DNA from: Malurus cyaneus samueli
Taxonomy: Eukaryota; Chordata; Aves; Passeriformes; Maluridae
Assembly (NCBI GenBank): GCA_009741485.1
Contig: CM019238.1
Location: 14,040,438 to 14,104,437, forward strand
Reading direction: 5' to 3'
DNA length: 64,000 nt
A program made the position numbers and the translations under genes. Position 1 is the first letter of the stretch; each line of letters opens with the position of its first letter. The notes beneath the pieces were generated by a model that was not told where the DNA came from, made no database searches, and saw only the letters and a list, made by a program, of their open reading frames with translations. Below are positions 44,001-54,259 of the stretch, piece by piece.

Positions 44001-47000
44001 GGGTTATTTTTGCATTGGAAGAGCAGCCATCAATCAGGCTGATGCAGCATCAGATTGTGCATAAACATGACAAAAAATGTGATTTCTCACCCAAAACTTT
44101 AAGCTTTGACCTAACTCAAAATTTTTCTGGTCTGTAAAAAGAGAGAAAGAAAATGAGGCTGGGTTGCTTTCAGGATTAGGAGCTCCCATGTGTTCTCCAC
44201 TCTCATCACCACCCCTAGTTTGGATATTTTTGCAAAAAAATGAGGAAATGGAGGATGGGGTTGGTGCTGTATTGGAGGGAACCTCTGGAGTGCTCCATCC
44301 CTGGAATTATTCAAGGAAGGGTTGGATGTAGCTTGAAGGAACTTGGGATAGTGGAAAGTGTCTGTGCCCATGACAGGGGTGGGATGAGATGAGTTTTAAA
44401 GTCCCTTCCAACCCAAAGGTGGGATTTCTCACCATCCAAATGTTGGCATTTCTAGTCCTAGAGGAAAATTAATATATTTCTGAATCGAATTGTTCAATCC
44501 CAGCCACGTTTCTTCGGGTATGGCTCCTCCAGGAATATCATTGTCATTGTCTTCTTTGGAAATAAAGCCATTAGGACATTTATAAAACCTGTTTGGCATC
44601 CTCACAATGGGGTTGGACTGCAGGGCTTTGTCTGAGGTTAACTCAACAGCTCAGGAGGCTGAAGAGCCTTTCCCCACCGTGAACAGAGAAGAGTTTGTTC
44701 TTTTGTTAGGGTGTGAATGGTAAATCATCTCAGAAATGTGTTTATTAGGAGGTGTGAGCTGGAAAAGGCCATGCACCAATTAAGTTGAGAAGGTAACAAT
44801 GCAAATAGTTGGAAATCAGGGATGCAGAAGCCAGAAGCAGCTTTCATCCTCAAATTTATTTTATCTATCTGGATAGCTGGGATATTGTTGCTGGCAGGAG
44901 TGATGGTCAGGTGTGTGAGGGTAACTCCATGGAATCAGAGTAGTTTGGGTCGGAAGGGACATTACTAATTCCATCACACACCCTGCCATGGGTAGGGACA
45001 CATCCCATATCCCAGGGTGCTCCAAACCCTATCCAGCCTGGCCTTGGACACTTCCAGGGATGGGATAATTCAGTGATTCCCTCCAGGGATGGGATAATTC
45101 GATGATTCCCTCCAGACTCGTGTTTTTGGAGGCATTCAGAGCACACGGCTGCCAACAGCCATGTGAGGGCACTAAACCCACACCAGGCTGCAGGGCTGAG
45201 CCAGCTGCTCTGAAACTTTTCTGTCTCTGACCCCACCAAAAAAATAATTTCCAAAAAATTTAGAGCTGTAGGAAGTTGCAGGGCCGTCAGTACCCAATGT
45301 GGTGTGGAGGGGCAGCAGAGCAGAGCCCTCTCCCAGTTTAGAGGTGCTTTTGGGAGGGAAAACAGTTTAGGGAATTATAGAAATTACAGAGATTTAACTT
45401 TTAGGTGGAAAACCCAACCAGTCTGGGATTTTTAATATAATTTCGAACAATAATAGTGTGTTTCTATGAAGATGATAGGATTATTTCATTTAGTGGAAAG
45501 CATCTAGGGGAAGGCAGTATTTATTATTCAAGATTAACATTTACATGTTATCTACATTTATCTGCTGAAGATACTGATTTCCTGATTTCCTCAAAAACCC
45601 CAAAATGAGCCTTTCCTGCTTGCCAGGGCCCAGTGGGCAGGACATGAGATCCATCAGCCACCCATGCCTGTCACAGAGAGCAGATTCATGGCCCTCAGCA
45701 TTTATTTTGACCTTGCTCACTCTGAAAGCAAATCACTCATTGCACTCCAGCACCAGTGGATACACGGGGATGGGTGGATGGGGAATTATCCCAGTGCCCC
45801 CTCTCCTCATTTCCCAGCTCCATATTCTGAGCTGGAAGCACCCCTCATCCCTTTTGGTGTTTGCTGGCCGGGTTCATCACGTGTGCAACCGGTGTAGAGC
45901 GAAATCCTCTCTCCTCTTCAGTTCTTGGATCATTTGCTGGCTGGCATTGAAGATATTTCTGGACACTGGGGACAGTATTACTGGAAAGACAAGTAAGGAT
46001 TTGTCAAAATGTGTAATGTCACGACTGTGTATGTCTGTAGGTAAAAAAGGAGATGTTGGTTTCTATTCCCAAAGTTTCTGTCATGGGCCTTGCTCATCCT
46101 CATGGCACAAGGGAGGGGACAGAGGGGCAGCTTTTCCTTGTCCAAGGGGACACCAGGTTCTCAGGGCACTTCCCTGCTTGCAGACACCTCTTGTGCATCA
46201 CCCTGAAAAGATCACTTCTCCTCTCCTCTTGTGTTTGGCCCTCCTTGCCCAAAGAAATGTGCTGGAAATGCCATGGCTGTGACACACAGCCTATCCCAGG
46301 CTGTGCAAAATTAACATTAAAGAGCTGAGTTTGCAGCACTGCTGGTTGTGGACTGAAATTACAGAGGATCCCTGCAGATTTCTGTACCAAGTTACTCTAA
46401 TTTTATTAAATTCTGGTAGTTTGTACATTTGAAAATTTTTAAACATGCAGCAAGAGTTAAAAAAAATTACCAATAATGTAAAATACACTAAAAACTATCT
46501 ACCAGGTTTAATTCCTTGACAGTGCAGAAACAGATGCAGCTGGTAGAGATTATTTTTTAGGGATGCCCATCCTTGGAAGTGCCACTAGAGGGTATGGGAA
46601 TCACTGCTGCTGAGGAGCATCCTGGCTCCTCGTGAGCAGATCTTAGAGAGATTGATGATCTCAGAGGTCTTTTCCACCCTAAATTATTCAACGATTTTAG
46701 CAGAAAGGAAGAGGAAATGGCTCAGGAGGGAATCTGGAACTGTTTAAATCTTGTAGCACTTCTAGAGGAGTTCGTGATAAACCTGGCACTTTTGGGGAGT
46801 TTTGATTGTGTTTAGCAAAGTTTTAGTATTTTGACTCATGTACCATAGTGCAGAAACAATTAGGGAGTGACCTCTCGGGCCATGGATTTGGGATACAATG
46901 GGATTTAATGGAATATAGGATGGTCGTGACTATGACCCTGCTGCCTTGCTCAGATTTGGGGATCAGGGGGGAGGCTAAACCCCATGTTGTTTTGTTCTCC

Positions 47001-50000
47001 ACCAGACTGGAATATTTCAACAGCAAATACCTGCAGAAGATCCTGCTCCGGGAGTACGACCAGCCCAAGTCCAGCATCGTGCTGCTCTACGAGAAGCTGG
47101 AGCGCAAACACGCCATCGAGCTGGCCCAGGCTGGGCAGCTGGGCCACGGCCCAGCCCATCCCTCCTTCCTGTGAGCAAACACTGCTTAAAACTCAGCAGA
47201 TGGGGCTGAAAATGATGGGATGGAGGAGCATCACTGGGCACTGGTGGTGGCACATGCAGGGTCACTGTTTCCCCATGGGTTCCGTGGAAATGGTGCTCTG
47301 AGGAAGGGCTCCTGCCCAATTTTGGATGGGTTTGCCCTATTAAAGGTTCTGAATGGCTCTTTCAGACCTCACAGATGGCTCTGCTCTGCTACAGCTCCTC
47401 GTGGCTCTTTTATCCACCAGGGAGCTTTGGACAGCACAGCTCTGATGCAAATGCCAAATTCCTGCTTTGCCACGAGCTCCATCTGCAAGGACGAGCTGTT
47501 GGCCCCGCTGACTGTGTGGGACCCCAAAGGGCTGCTCTGGCCACTGGGATTTGGGGATGCACTCCCTGTTCATCTTCCAGGATAACATGTTCTCCTTTCC
47601 CTTTGCAGCAGCAGCGACAGGACTGTCAGAACAGACCAAAAACTGGAGGAAACTCCCAACCCCGATGTCCTGGATAACATGCACGAAATCTTGGCAAGGA
47701 ACCTGTACCGGATCAGGAGGACGGTATAACTTCTCCCTCAATCCATATTTCAAACGTCCAACAGCACAAATTCCCTCTGTTATCCGAACAGCCCGAGCAG
47801 ATGTTATGAATATTTCCATAATTACCCAGGATGTGTCTTTGTGAGCAGAGAATGGTTGGCTGTGTGGAGCCAGATCCACTTTCCAAGTCAGTGGCACATT
47901 TCTGTTTGCTGCCTGACAGCCTCTGAAAGGTTCCCCCAGTCAGCCTGTAATTTCATGGAATATTTTCGGCAGCAGAGGGGAGAAGGGAGGAGCACGTGGA
48001 GCTTCAGGCATTGGGTTAGCAGCTCCAGCAACTCCTGGAGCAGAGCAGGGATGGGATTGTCCTCGTGGTGCATTTTTTTTCTCATGGGAGAGAGCTGTGA
48101 GAGGGAATTAATCTGTAGAGATTTTAAAAACACGCAGGAGTTTTGCTGTGGAGCTGCTACCAGTGGTTAAAGGGTACAACCCCCACTTTCTGTTTACAGA
48201 ATTATGGATTCTATCTGGGTTTTATTCAGCATCTGGGGAATTTCCAATGCACCAAAGGCATTGGAATTGCTGTTCCTAGGGAGACTTAGCCCTAAAATCC
48301 ACTTGAACCTTTGTTTTATGGGTTACACCCGAAGTAGGGAGTCCTTAGGGGTGGGAGCTGAGCACAGAGGGATCAGCCTCACCCTCCTGTCCTTTCACTG
48401 AGCCAAGGGGAGCAGTGGGATAAGGCTGGAGAGAAACCCTGGGATAGAGTGGAGGGGATGAGGATGAAGGCAGAGCTCCCATTTTCATGAGTCCAGCGTT
48501 CACCCCATGTAGTGACAGAGCTGTCCAGCTCCCACTGGTGTTAATGAGAGATTTCAGCGTGGTTGGGTGGAGGATTTACAGTTCCCATTGTTTGCAAGAT
48601 TTATATGGGAAGGTGGGGCTGATATAAAACATTAGAGGGGCTGTGAAGGCACCTCGAGCAGAGTCGTGGCACTCATTTTATGTATCCAGGTGTGACTCAG
48701 TCTTGTCATTCAGTGATTTCTGGGGTGACTTTGCATAAAAAAAAGCAGAGTTTGGAGTCCCATCTCCCTTGTGTGGCTCCCTCCATCCCCACCTCTCCCA
48801 AATCAGTGAATCCCCATCACCGGGTGGGATGGCTGCAGGGGGGGAATGGTCCTGGGTGTTCTCCAGGAGGGAGGGCAGGGCTGGCCCCGTGTCCAACATC
48901 GTCCCTGGTGTCCTTTGCAGGGTCCTGCGTACAACAGGCACACCCTGCCCGGCGACAGCGAGCCCACGGAGCGAGCCAAGGAAATCCTGATCCTGCGGCA
49001 CAAAAACCTGCTGGTGGAGGTGAGCAGTGACACCTGCAGCTCCAGGAAGGAGGTAAGAGGGAACACAGGTAAACAGGACAGTGCTCAGACTGCTTTTGTT
49101 ACAGCCTGGTTATTGCTGGTTTCCTCTTTTCAAGAGAAATCTTGTTACTTTAAATTGAAATTTAAAAGGGGTGTCAATCCAAAATGGCATTCCAGGGAAT
49201 AGGAAATACTAAAGGAAAAGAGCCCCAACCCAGCTGCTGGCAAACCAAGGACCACCCTGAGCACAGCCCCAATCAGTGCTCTGTGAACACACACTTCCAC
49301 CCGTGCTGGGCAAGTTCTTTACTGAGCAAATGTTAATGACTGGGCTTCACTCTGTGGATTCTGAGCTCTGGCTTTAGGTTCTGATGGCTCAAGCTGGGGC
49401 ACTGTCCAAGTGTGAGCTGTGATCTCTCATCTGGGCCGCCAAGCTCCATCACTATGGGGAACAAAATGACCTTTTAGAAAGAAATAAATCACCTACCCCT
49501 ATTTAGACAGCAATTTGTCATGACAGCACAAGAACTCGGGAGAGCTGGGGACCTTTTTCCACTCCAGTTTCCTGGTGGAAGTGCCAATCGTGGAGGAGCC
49601 CATGGAGAACGGCAGCACCGCACCAAAAGCTGCTGCTGCTCAGCCCTTCCTTCCCAGAAAGGTGTTCTGGCTCTTGCAAACAACTTAAAAGATTTAATTT
49701 GATCATTTACATGCTGATTGGTACTTACAATTCAGAATAGATAGGCAAGAACATGGCATGTTCCTGTAGAACATTTGGTATAATTAAACTTCAAAAGAGC
49801 AGCATCAAACTCAGGCTGATTTGGAGCACGACGTTCCCGACTTTAAGGATATTTGATTGTTAACCCTTGTGCTCCTGCTTTCCCCTTCTCTGCTGCATTT
49901 GGTGGGAAATTCAGGGGCTTTGGGAAGGCTGTTTCTGCTGTTCCACTGAGTGCTGGCAGCTGGGCTTTGGGGGAATAGAAGGTTTTTTTGGGAATTGCAA

Positions 50001-53000
50001 AAACCGCAGGATTCGCTCTGTGTCTGTACTGCCTTGGGGATGGTGGAAAATGCCCTCTGAGGGTGGCAAATGCCCTGTGGATTATGCAAAATGCCACTTG
50101 GATGCTGAGTGCTGACTGCTGTGTCATTGGGGTCACTTGTTGGTGCTGATCTCACCCCTTCCATCACTGCAGATGAAGGAGTTCCCTGGGTGCCAGGCAG
50201 AGGGAAGCAAATGTAAATCCCAGAATGGTTTGGGTTGGAAAGGACCAAAAAACCATCCAGTTCCAGCCCTTTGCCATGGGCAGAGACACCCTCCACTAGA
50301 TCAGGTTGCCCTCTCCAGCCTGGGATAGCAAATACTGGGAGCAGATCCCAGTGGCACCTGCAAGGGCAGCTCCAACCCAAGAACCATCCCCGAGTGCCCA
50401 AAAGGAGAAGCCAGACCTCTTTTGTGTCACCAGCAGCTTTTCTGCTGATTTTTAACAATGGCTGCCTCATTTACTGTGAATAGAAATAAAATTATGCCCC
50501 AAAGTGATATGCTTGTTTCATTTAACGAGCTGATTTAACCTATTATTTTATATATCTTATATTATATAATATTAAGGAGGGTGGGTGAATGCTGTTCTTT
50601 GTGCTGTAGGAAGACAGATGGCAGAATTTGTCAGCAGAAAGGAGGAACACTGTGCTAAAAAGTAGATTTTAGCCTATTATAAGCAGCTCAATACTCATAA
50701 GTTTTTTGGCAAAAAAGCAGCTATTCACGTTTCTTCCATGCGAAGTTGACAAGAAAATGCTATTTTCCCGATTAGAAAAAGATATTAATGAAAAATATCA
50801 ATAGTTAGTGTTAGAGATTTTCCTGGTTGTAAGATATTCCATCTTTTGTGGTCCCAAAGGGAAGGGCTTGCCCTTCCAGCTCTTGAGTCAGCAGGAAAAG
50901 CTTGGATGCTGTCACTCCCCGCGATTTTCTGTTCTGCATCTCACCACGAGATGGAAGCATTACAACTGTGTTTGCAAATCCAGCTGGAAATCCAGGGACG
51001 GGAGACAAACTTCCAGCAAAGGGCCACTGAAACCCTTCTGGTGCTGGTGAAACTCCTGCAACTCCATTGCCAGTCTTGGAAAAAGCTTTGGTGACACTTC
51101 GAGTGTTAGGAGTGGTGGGAATAATTAGAAAATTTCTTTGTTAGGGATTTTTTTTCAGAAACTCCATTTTTTTCAGTTTGGTGAATGTTTTTCTTTTTTA
51201 GTGAAGCTGGTGAGAGCTTTGCTGTTCAATATGAAGCTGTTGTAGCTCAGTTAAACTCATATTTTATTAGGGGCTGCTCAGTTTTCCTCCCCCCACCCCA
51301 CAAAATCAGGGATGTGCAGGAGAACACCCTTGTGGGATTTGGTGGCTTCATCAGGCTGGGGAGGAGCCGAGTTCCTCCTGGGAGATGGAAAATTCATCTC
51401 GTTCCAGAGGAGGAACCAGAGCCCTCCTCGGGATGGCCACGGGTCAGTGATCAACACCAGGTTCAACCAGGAGGGATTGGGATTGGGATTTTTTTAAGTC
51501 CCTTCCAATCCAGAACATTCTGTGGCTCTCAGTCACCTCTCCTGGGTGGATTTAGATGCCTTTAGGTGTCTCCAGCTCTTCAGATGCTTTCCCAGCACGG
51601 AGAGAGGGCTCTTGGGCTGCCTTAGGAGCCTCCAGCAGGGAGAGTTTGGACAGCAAACGGGGAGAGAACAGGGAGAAGCAGCAAGAAAAGAACAACTCTC
51701 CCTCCAGAGCAGGTTAAATGATTTACACCAGGCACAGGGACCTTGGCAGGAGAACGAGGTGACTTCAGCTCTGAGCTGCAGCCCGGAGATTAACTCCAAG
51801 ACGATCTATTTCCAGCAGAAAGTTCGCCTTCCTCCGCCTAAGGACAAAATTCCGGCCGAAGGCTGCTGCTTCCTGGAGCTGTGCACCGCTGCTGGCTCCG
51901 CATTTGGGGTTTGCCTGATTTTAGGCAGGGATCCAGCCCAGCCCGCTCTGGCAGGGCGGGTTCTGAGACCCAGGACAGCTTTTATTTACCACGGAGCACC
52001 CAGCAAATCCCTGCACCTGTAGCCAGGCAACTTGCTCCTCTTTTCTCCTGCCAAAACACGAGTGCGCTGCCCCAGAAGGAGATTATTTGGAGCTGCCTGC
52101 GAGCCATGTGCGTAAATGACACAGTGCCTTGGGTAATTATGTCGGAGCCCTTTCATGGAGCATGCTCTGAGAATCGCTAAATGCCCCTGGGAATGGCTTT
52201 CCAGGGAGCCGGGAAGGCATTGTTATGAAAATGGTCAATAAAAGTGAGAACAAGGCACGGAGGGCAGCGGTCCTCGTTAGGGGAGGGGAGGAGAGCGAAC
52301 CGAAACAAAACAGAAAGCCGGGCTGGGAGGTGTCCAGAGTTATTTTGGCAGTCTGGGTTTCTGGACCGAGGTGCCAAATCGCAGCTGCGTGAGAGACTTA
52401 TTCCCCAGTTTACAGAGGCACCGAACAATCCAGGCAGCATTGTGCTACCTGATTTTTATTTTTTTTTTTTTCATTCCTATTTTTTTCCGTCCTGGAGGGT
52501 GGAGATTAGCACTGGAGTGAAAGGACAGGGAGCTCGTTAGTGCCAGCTCGTTACCTGCCTCCTTGGCCTGCAGCCAACGTGGGGAACAGCCAAGGTGAGA
52601 AACATCCATATCCTGGGCACAGCTTTGCCTTCCTCCCTCCCTGCCCCACTCTCTGGCATCCTGGAGAGGCTGCTCCTGCCCATCCTCTCTGCCCAGCCAT
52701 TCCTGGGGAGCTCAGACCTCTCCCAGAACTCGTAATTGCTGTATTGTGCAATTTTGATTCTTTATGCTTCAGCCATACTGGCTGAGTTTTATTTTTAAAT
52801 TCTTGACTGTAAAGAACTTCCAGTGTTGTTGAGAGAAGTTGGGGATGCCTCATCCCTGGAAGGTTTTGGGCCAGTTTGGATGGAGCAACTGGGTCCTGTG
52901 AAAGGTGACTCCTCCCACAGCAGAGGGATTGGGATGAGAAGATTTTTAAGGTCCCTTCCAATCCAGGCTTTTCCATGATTCTGTGTATGTATTCTATGCA

Positions 53001-54178
53001 AATCAGCGTCTGTAAATACTTCCTGCCATCTCTTCAGTCTGTTTTTAGCAATCCTTTTATTTGTTTGTTTTTACATGGCGAAAGTTGATTGAATGAGAGT
53101 GGAACCCTTAGGGATGTCATGCACAGGTTTCACAAGGCACTAAAATCCTTCTCTCCCGCAGTCTCAGAAGGAGGATTCGTGCTCAGCACAGGGCGAGCCC
53201 ACCCCACAGCCCAAACTCTGCCGCTCCTTCACCCGTAAGTTGGGGAGCTGGGGGGGATTGCCTTCCCTCACCCCTGTGGGATGGCCCAGCAGGTGACAGG
53301 AAGGATATGGGACTAAGTGGTAGACCTGAGAGCCTTCCCAGCCCTGGTGCCCCCTCCCAGCCCAGCCTGGGAATGCTTTGGGTGGGAAGGGCCCCTTCAA
53401 AGCCATCCAATCCAAACCCCTGCCACGAGCAGGGACATCTCCAGCTAGGTCAGGTTACTTCATCACACCTGGGATGTCACTGTTTTAATGCACACTTTAC
53501 CAGGAATACTTCAATTACATTCTTGCTGGAGAAAACAACGAGTGTAAGCAGAGAAAAGTGATAAAAAACATTGTTTCTGGGTTAAGTTTTTTTATTACCC
53601 CAAAGGAAAACACGAGCACCAAGGCTCCTGACGTACAGTGGTGACAGAGAAGGAGATTGTTACCGTTCCATGGTTGCATGTTCATCCCCTCCAAAATCCC
53701 TTAACGGGACAATGTGACATTTCAGGTGCTCCAGCAGGACACCTTTTTTTTTTTTTTTTCCAGAGCTGCTTTGAGGTAGTTACTGATGCAGGTGGCCACT
53801 GACAAAAGAATGGTGATATTGATCCAAATACTTTGTTTAAATTGCCTTTTTTGGCTTTTTCTTCCATGGAAACACTGGTTTTCGCTCCTCTTTTATAACT
53901 GGGAAATGTTCCTTCAGGTGGAACAGCTCATCCCCGGTGAGCACACGGACAATTTGGTGTTTCTTCATTCCTGCTGACCCACAAAGAAGGATGTTCCTCA
54001 TGTTTTTTTTTCTCTTCCTGCAGTGGGGAGCACGGAGACAGTTCGGGAAGTGAAGGAGAGCCGCTCCAAGTCCGTGTGTGCCATCCCTCCACCCCAGACC
54101 TGGGGCAGGAGCAAGGATGTGAGGAAGGAGCTGCCTCTGGAGATGTACAAACACCAGGGATGCTCTGGCTCCCCATGA
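31774..54178 (+). CDS. SLC9A2-like: Plasma-membrane-type Na+/H+ exchanger, SLC9A2/SLC9A4-related (12 coding exons)
   Basis: Electroneutral Na+/H+ antiporter of the NHE1/2/4 group. Coding exons: 31774-32029, 33356-33819, 34527-34777, 37924-38141, 41205-41401, 43782-43871, 45922-45992, 47006-47170, 47609-47723, 48921-49052 (or 49019), 53162-53234, 54024-54178. All junctions are GT-AG and every phase closes, giving 728 residues (717 with the shorter exon 10) and no internal stop. An N-terminal hydrophobic segment is followed by sequons N41 and N52 and the [11 protein letters not shown] block. The amiloride-region FFLYLLPP is at 130-137, [12 protein letters not shown] at 205-216, the catalytic-type N235-D236 in GESLLND, the conserved E299 and E315, and YGGLRGAI at 423-430. 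A CHP-binding helix [12 protein letters not shown] starts at 493. The tail is short (NHE2 about 812 residues). YGGLRGAI and NHEWNW favour NHE2 over NHE4, while WSSVS and [14 protein letters not shown] are NHE1-like, so it may be a separate ohnologue. Confidence 0.93.
32030..33355 (+). other. Exchanger intron 1
   Basis: AT-rich, no repeat recognised. The 10-bp palindrome GTTACGTAAC at 32746-32755 holds a perfect PAR-bZIP/NFIL3 site, and 33030-33190 is homeobox-site-rich (ATAATTAATAATT). Confidence 0.6.
33356..33819 (+). CDS. SLC9A2-like: Exchanger coding exon 2 (TM core, ND motif)
   Basis: Residues 86-240, FHLYNKLP through [11 protein letters not shown]. Holds the amiloride-sensitive [16 protein letters not shown], the [17 protein letters not shown] helix and N235-D236, the pair essential for transport in NHE1. 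Acceptor TTATCCATCCAG; donor GTGAGG at 33820. Length 464 nt. Confidence 0.95.
33962..34230 (+). repeat. CR1 LINE 3' fragment (sense), exchanger intron 2
   Basis: GGATGAGAGGAAGTGGCCTCA, GGATATTGGGGAAAATTTCTTC, GGCACGGGCTGCCCAGGG, ATGGTTGGACTTGATGG and TTTTTCCAACCTCAGTGA. This is a different CR1 subfamily from that at 27655. Confidence 0.92.
34527..34777 (+). CDS. SLC9A2-like: Exchanger coding exon 3
   Basis: Residues 241-323. [10 protein letters not shown] opens the exon, then [18 protein letters not shown] and [18 protein letters not shown] with the conserved glutamates E299 and E315. Acceptor CTTTCCTTAG; donor GTAAGT at 34778. Confidence 0.95.
34778..37923 (+). other. Exchanger intron 3
   Basis: A 3.1 kb intron, mostly unique. 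It has a poly(T) run near 36440-36483 and a small CpG-dense hairpin after an A-tract at 37434-37475. No extra exon recognised. Confidence 0.7.
36440..36483. repeat. Poly(T) tract
   Basis: Nearly continuous T run interrupted by C pairs. Confidence 0.85.
37924..38141 (+). CDS. SLC9A2-like: Exchanger coding exon 4
   Basis: Residues 325-396. Includes [35 protein letters not shown] and NHEWNW. NHEWNW is shared with NHE2/NHE4 and WSSVS with NHE1. Acceptor CACTTCCTCAG; donor GTAGGG at 38142. Confidence 0.95.
38625..38785 (-). repeat. CR1 LINE 3' fragment (antisense), exchanger intron 4
   Basis: GATTGCTGAGGTTGGCAGGGG, GTCCAGCCCCC, GAGCAGGGTCAGGCAG and TCTCCATGGATGGAAGC follow a known CR1 tail in antisense order. 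Confidence 0.78.
39645..39725 (+). repeat. CR1 LINE 3' end (sense), exchanger intron 4
   Basis: GGCAGTGCTGGAGGAATGGT, then GGACTCAATGATCTTGGAGG and TTTTTCCAATCTTAACAATTCC. Confidence 0.85.
41205..41401 (+). CDS. SLC9A2-like: Exchanger coding exon 5 (YGGLRGAI helix)
   Basis: Residues 397-462. [20 protein letters not shown] carries the conserved Gly-Gly and Arg427; NHE4 has a divergent YSGVRGAG here, so this gene follows NHE1/NHE2. The loop LPEFHRKK is about two residues shorter than in NHE2. Donor GTAAAA at 41402. Confidence 0.95.
41481..41624 (+). repeat. Degenerate ~31-bp minisatellite, exchanger intron 5
   Basis: Four to five imperfect copies of a unit built on AATTCTGGTGCTCC plus GACTGAGTTTTGAGG, starting 80 bases after the exon 5 donor. 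Confidence 0.8.
43782..43871 (+). CDS. SLC9A2-like: Exchanger coding exon 6
   Basis: Thirty residues (463-492), [17 protein letters not shown] to GEQIHIR, joining the last TM helix to the cytoplasmic tail. The motif is nearly identical to NHE1 and the basic KRKR cluster is juxtamembrane. Acceptor TTGTTTTGCAG; donor GTGAGT at 43872. Confidence 0.95.
44255..44420 (+). repeat. CR1 LINE 3' fragment (sense), exchanger intron 6
   Basis: CTCCATCCCTGGAATTATTC, GGGATAGTGGAAAGTGTC and TTTAAAGTCCCTTCCAACCC. Confidence 0.88.
44928..45113 (-). repeat. CR1 LINE 3' fragment with internal 29-bp tandem duplication
   Basis: CCATGGAATCAGAGTAGTTT, CCCTGCCATGGGTAGGGAC and CAGCCTGGCCTTGGACACTT. The block at 45056-45084 is repeated at 45085-45113 with two changes (CAGTG versus CGATG). 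Confidence 0.88.
45922..45992 (+). CDS. SLC9A2-like: Exchanger coding exon 7 (CHP-binding helix)
   Basis: Residues 493-515, [17 protein letters not shown] to WKD, matching the calcineurin-homologous-protein (CHP1) binding helix of NHE1. The long ORF 45605-46282 reads this exon out of frame. Acceptor CCTCTTCAG; donor GTAAGG at 45993. Confidence 0.93.
46645..46700 (+). repeat. CR1 LINE 3' end (sense), exchanger intron 7
   Basis: GATTGATGATCTCAGAGGTC, then TTTTCCACCCTAAATTATTC, a diverged CR1 terminus. Confidence 0.7.
47006..47170 (+). CDS. SLC9A2-like: Exchanger coding exon 8
   Basis: Residues 517-570. Includes [25 protein letters not shown] and [10 protein letters not shown], the NHE2-type helix after the CHP site. 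An apparent TGA at the 3' edge is the GTGAGC donor (47171), not a stop. Acceptor TCTCCACCAG. Confidence 0.93.
47609..47723 (+). CDS. SLC9A2-like: Exchanger coding exon 9 (tandem CAG acceptor)
   Basis: Residues 572-609, ending in [17 protein letters not shown], comparable to the NLYQIRQRT stretch of NHE2. Three CAG triplets in tandem at 47606-47614 offer in-frame acceptors that would drop one or two serines. Donor GTATAA at 47724 is weak. Confidence 0.88.
48921..49052 (+). CDS. SLC9A2-like: Exchanger coding exon 10 (two in-frame donors)
   Basis: [12 protein letters not shown] to [15 protein letters not shown] matches the YNRHSL...AKEILIRR segment of NHE2. A donor GTGAGC at 49020 and another GTAAGA at 49053 are both in phase 0, so an 11-residue Ser/Lys segment (643-653) may be optional. 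Confidence 0.88.
50217..50330 (-). repeat. CR1 LINE 3' fragment (antisense), exchanger intron 10
   Basis: AATCCCAGAATGGTTTGGGT, TTGGAAAGGACC and CACCCTCCACTAGATCAGGT. Confidence 0.9.
51465..51535 (+). repeat. CR1 LINE 3' end (sense), exchanger intron 10
   Basis: A GGGATT triplicate runs into TTTTTAAGTCCCTTCCAATCC and ACATTCTGTGGCTCT. Confidence 0.7.
52830..52985 (+). repeat. CR1 LINE 3' fragment (sense), exchanger intron 10
   Basis: GGATGCCTCATCCCTGGAAG, then TTTTTAAGGTCCCTTCCAATC and CCATGATTCTGTG. Confidence 0.88.
53162..53234 (+). CDS. SLC9A2-like: Exchanger coding exon 11
   Basis: Residues 654-677, a polar Ser/Gln/Pro-rich piece of the tail (KLCRSFT near its end). Acceptor CTCTCCCGCAG; donor GTAAGT at 53235. 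It was found by phase and splice-site agreement, since no homology is obvious. Confidence 0.75.
53366..53480 (-). repeat. CR1 LINE 3' fragment (antisense), exchanger intron 11
   Basis: TGGGAATGCTTTGGGTGGGA, AAGCCATCCAATCCAAACCC and CATCTCCAGCTAGGTCAGGT. Confidence 0.85.
54024..54178 (+). CDS. SLC9A2-like: Exchanger terminal coding exon 12
   Basis: Completes residue 678 and encodes 679-728, with basic/Ser clusters such as KESRSKSV, ending GCSGSP and TGA. Acceptor CTCTTCCTGCAG after a long T tract. Close poly(A) signals support a true last exon. Confidence 0.82.
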
Positions 54179-54225
54179 AGGGTCTGGTTCCTCCCTGGAG
54201 GGCTGCTCGACCTGTAGGTGATGTA

Positions 54226-54245
54226 AATAAAATGATGTAAATAAA
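54226..54245 (+). terminator. Exchanger poly(A) signals (tandem)
   Basis: A duplicated ATGTAAATAAA gives AATAAA at 54226-54231 and 54240-54245, about 50 bases after the stop. A third lies at 54635-54640. The 3' UTR is therefore probably very short. Confidence 0.7.
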
Positions 54246-54259
54246 ATGCACCTTGGGAA

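Noticed and set aside
45605..46282. 225-codon ORF spanning exchanger exon 7
   Set aside because: It reads exon 7 in the wrong frame; the phase-consistent [12 protein letters not shown] frame is the real one.
47161..47175. Apparent premature TGA in exchanger exon 8
   Set aside because: It overlaps the GTGAGC donor; the next exon restores the frame exactly.
49811..50470. 219-codon antisense ORF in exchanger intron 10
   Set aside because: Partly antisense CR1 with simple reiterated text; no recognisable protein.
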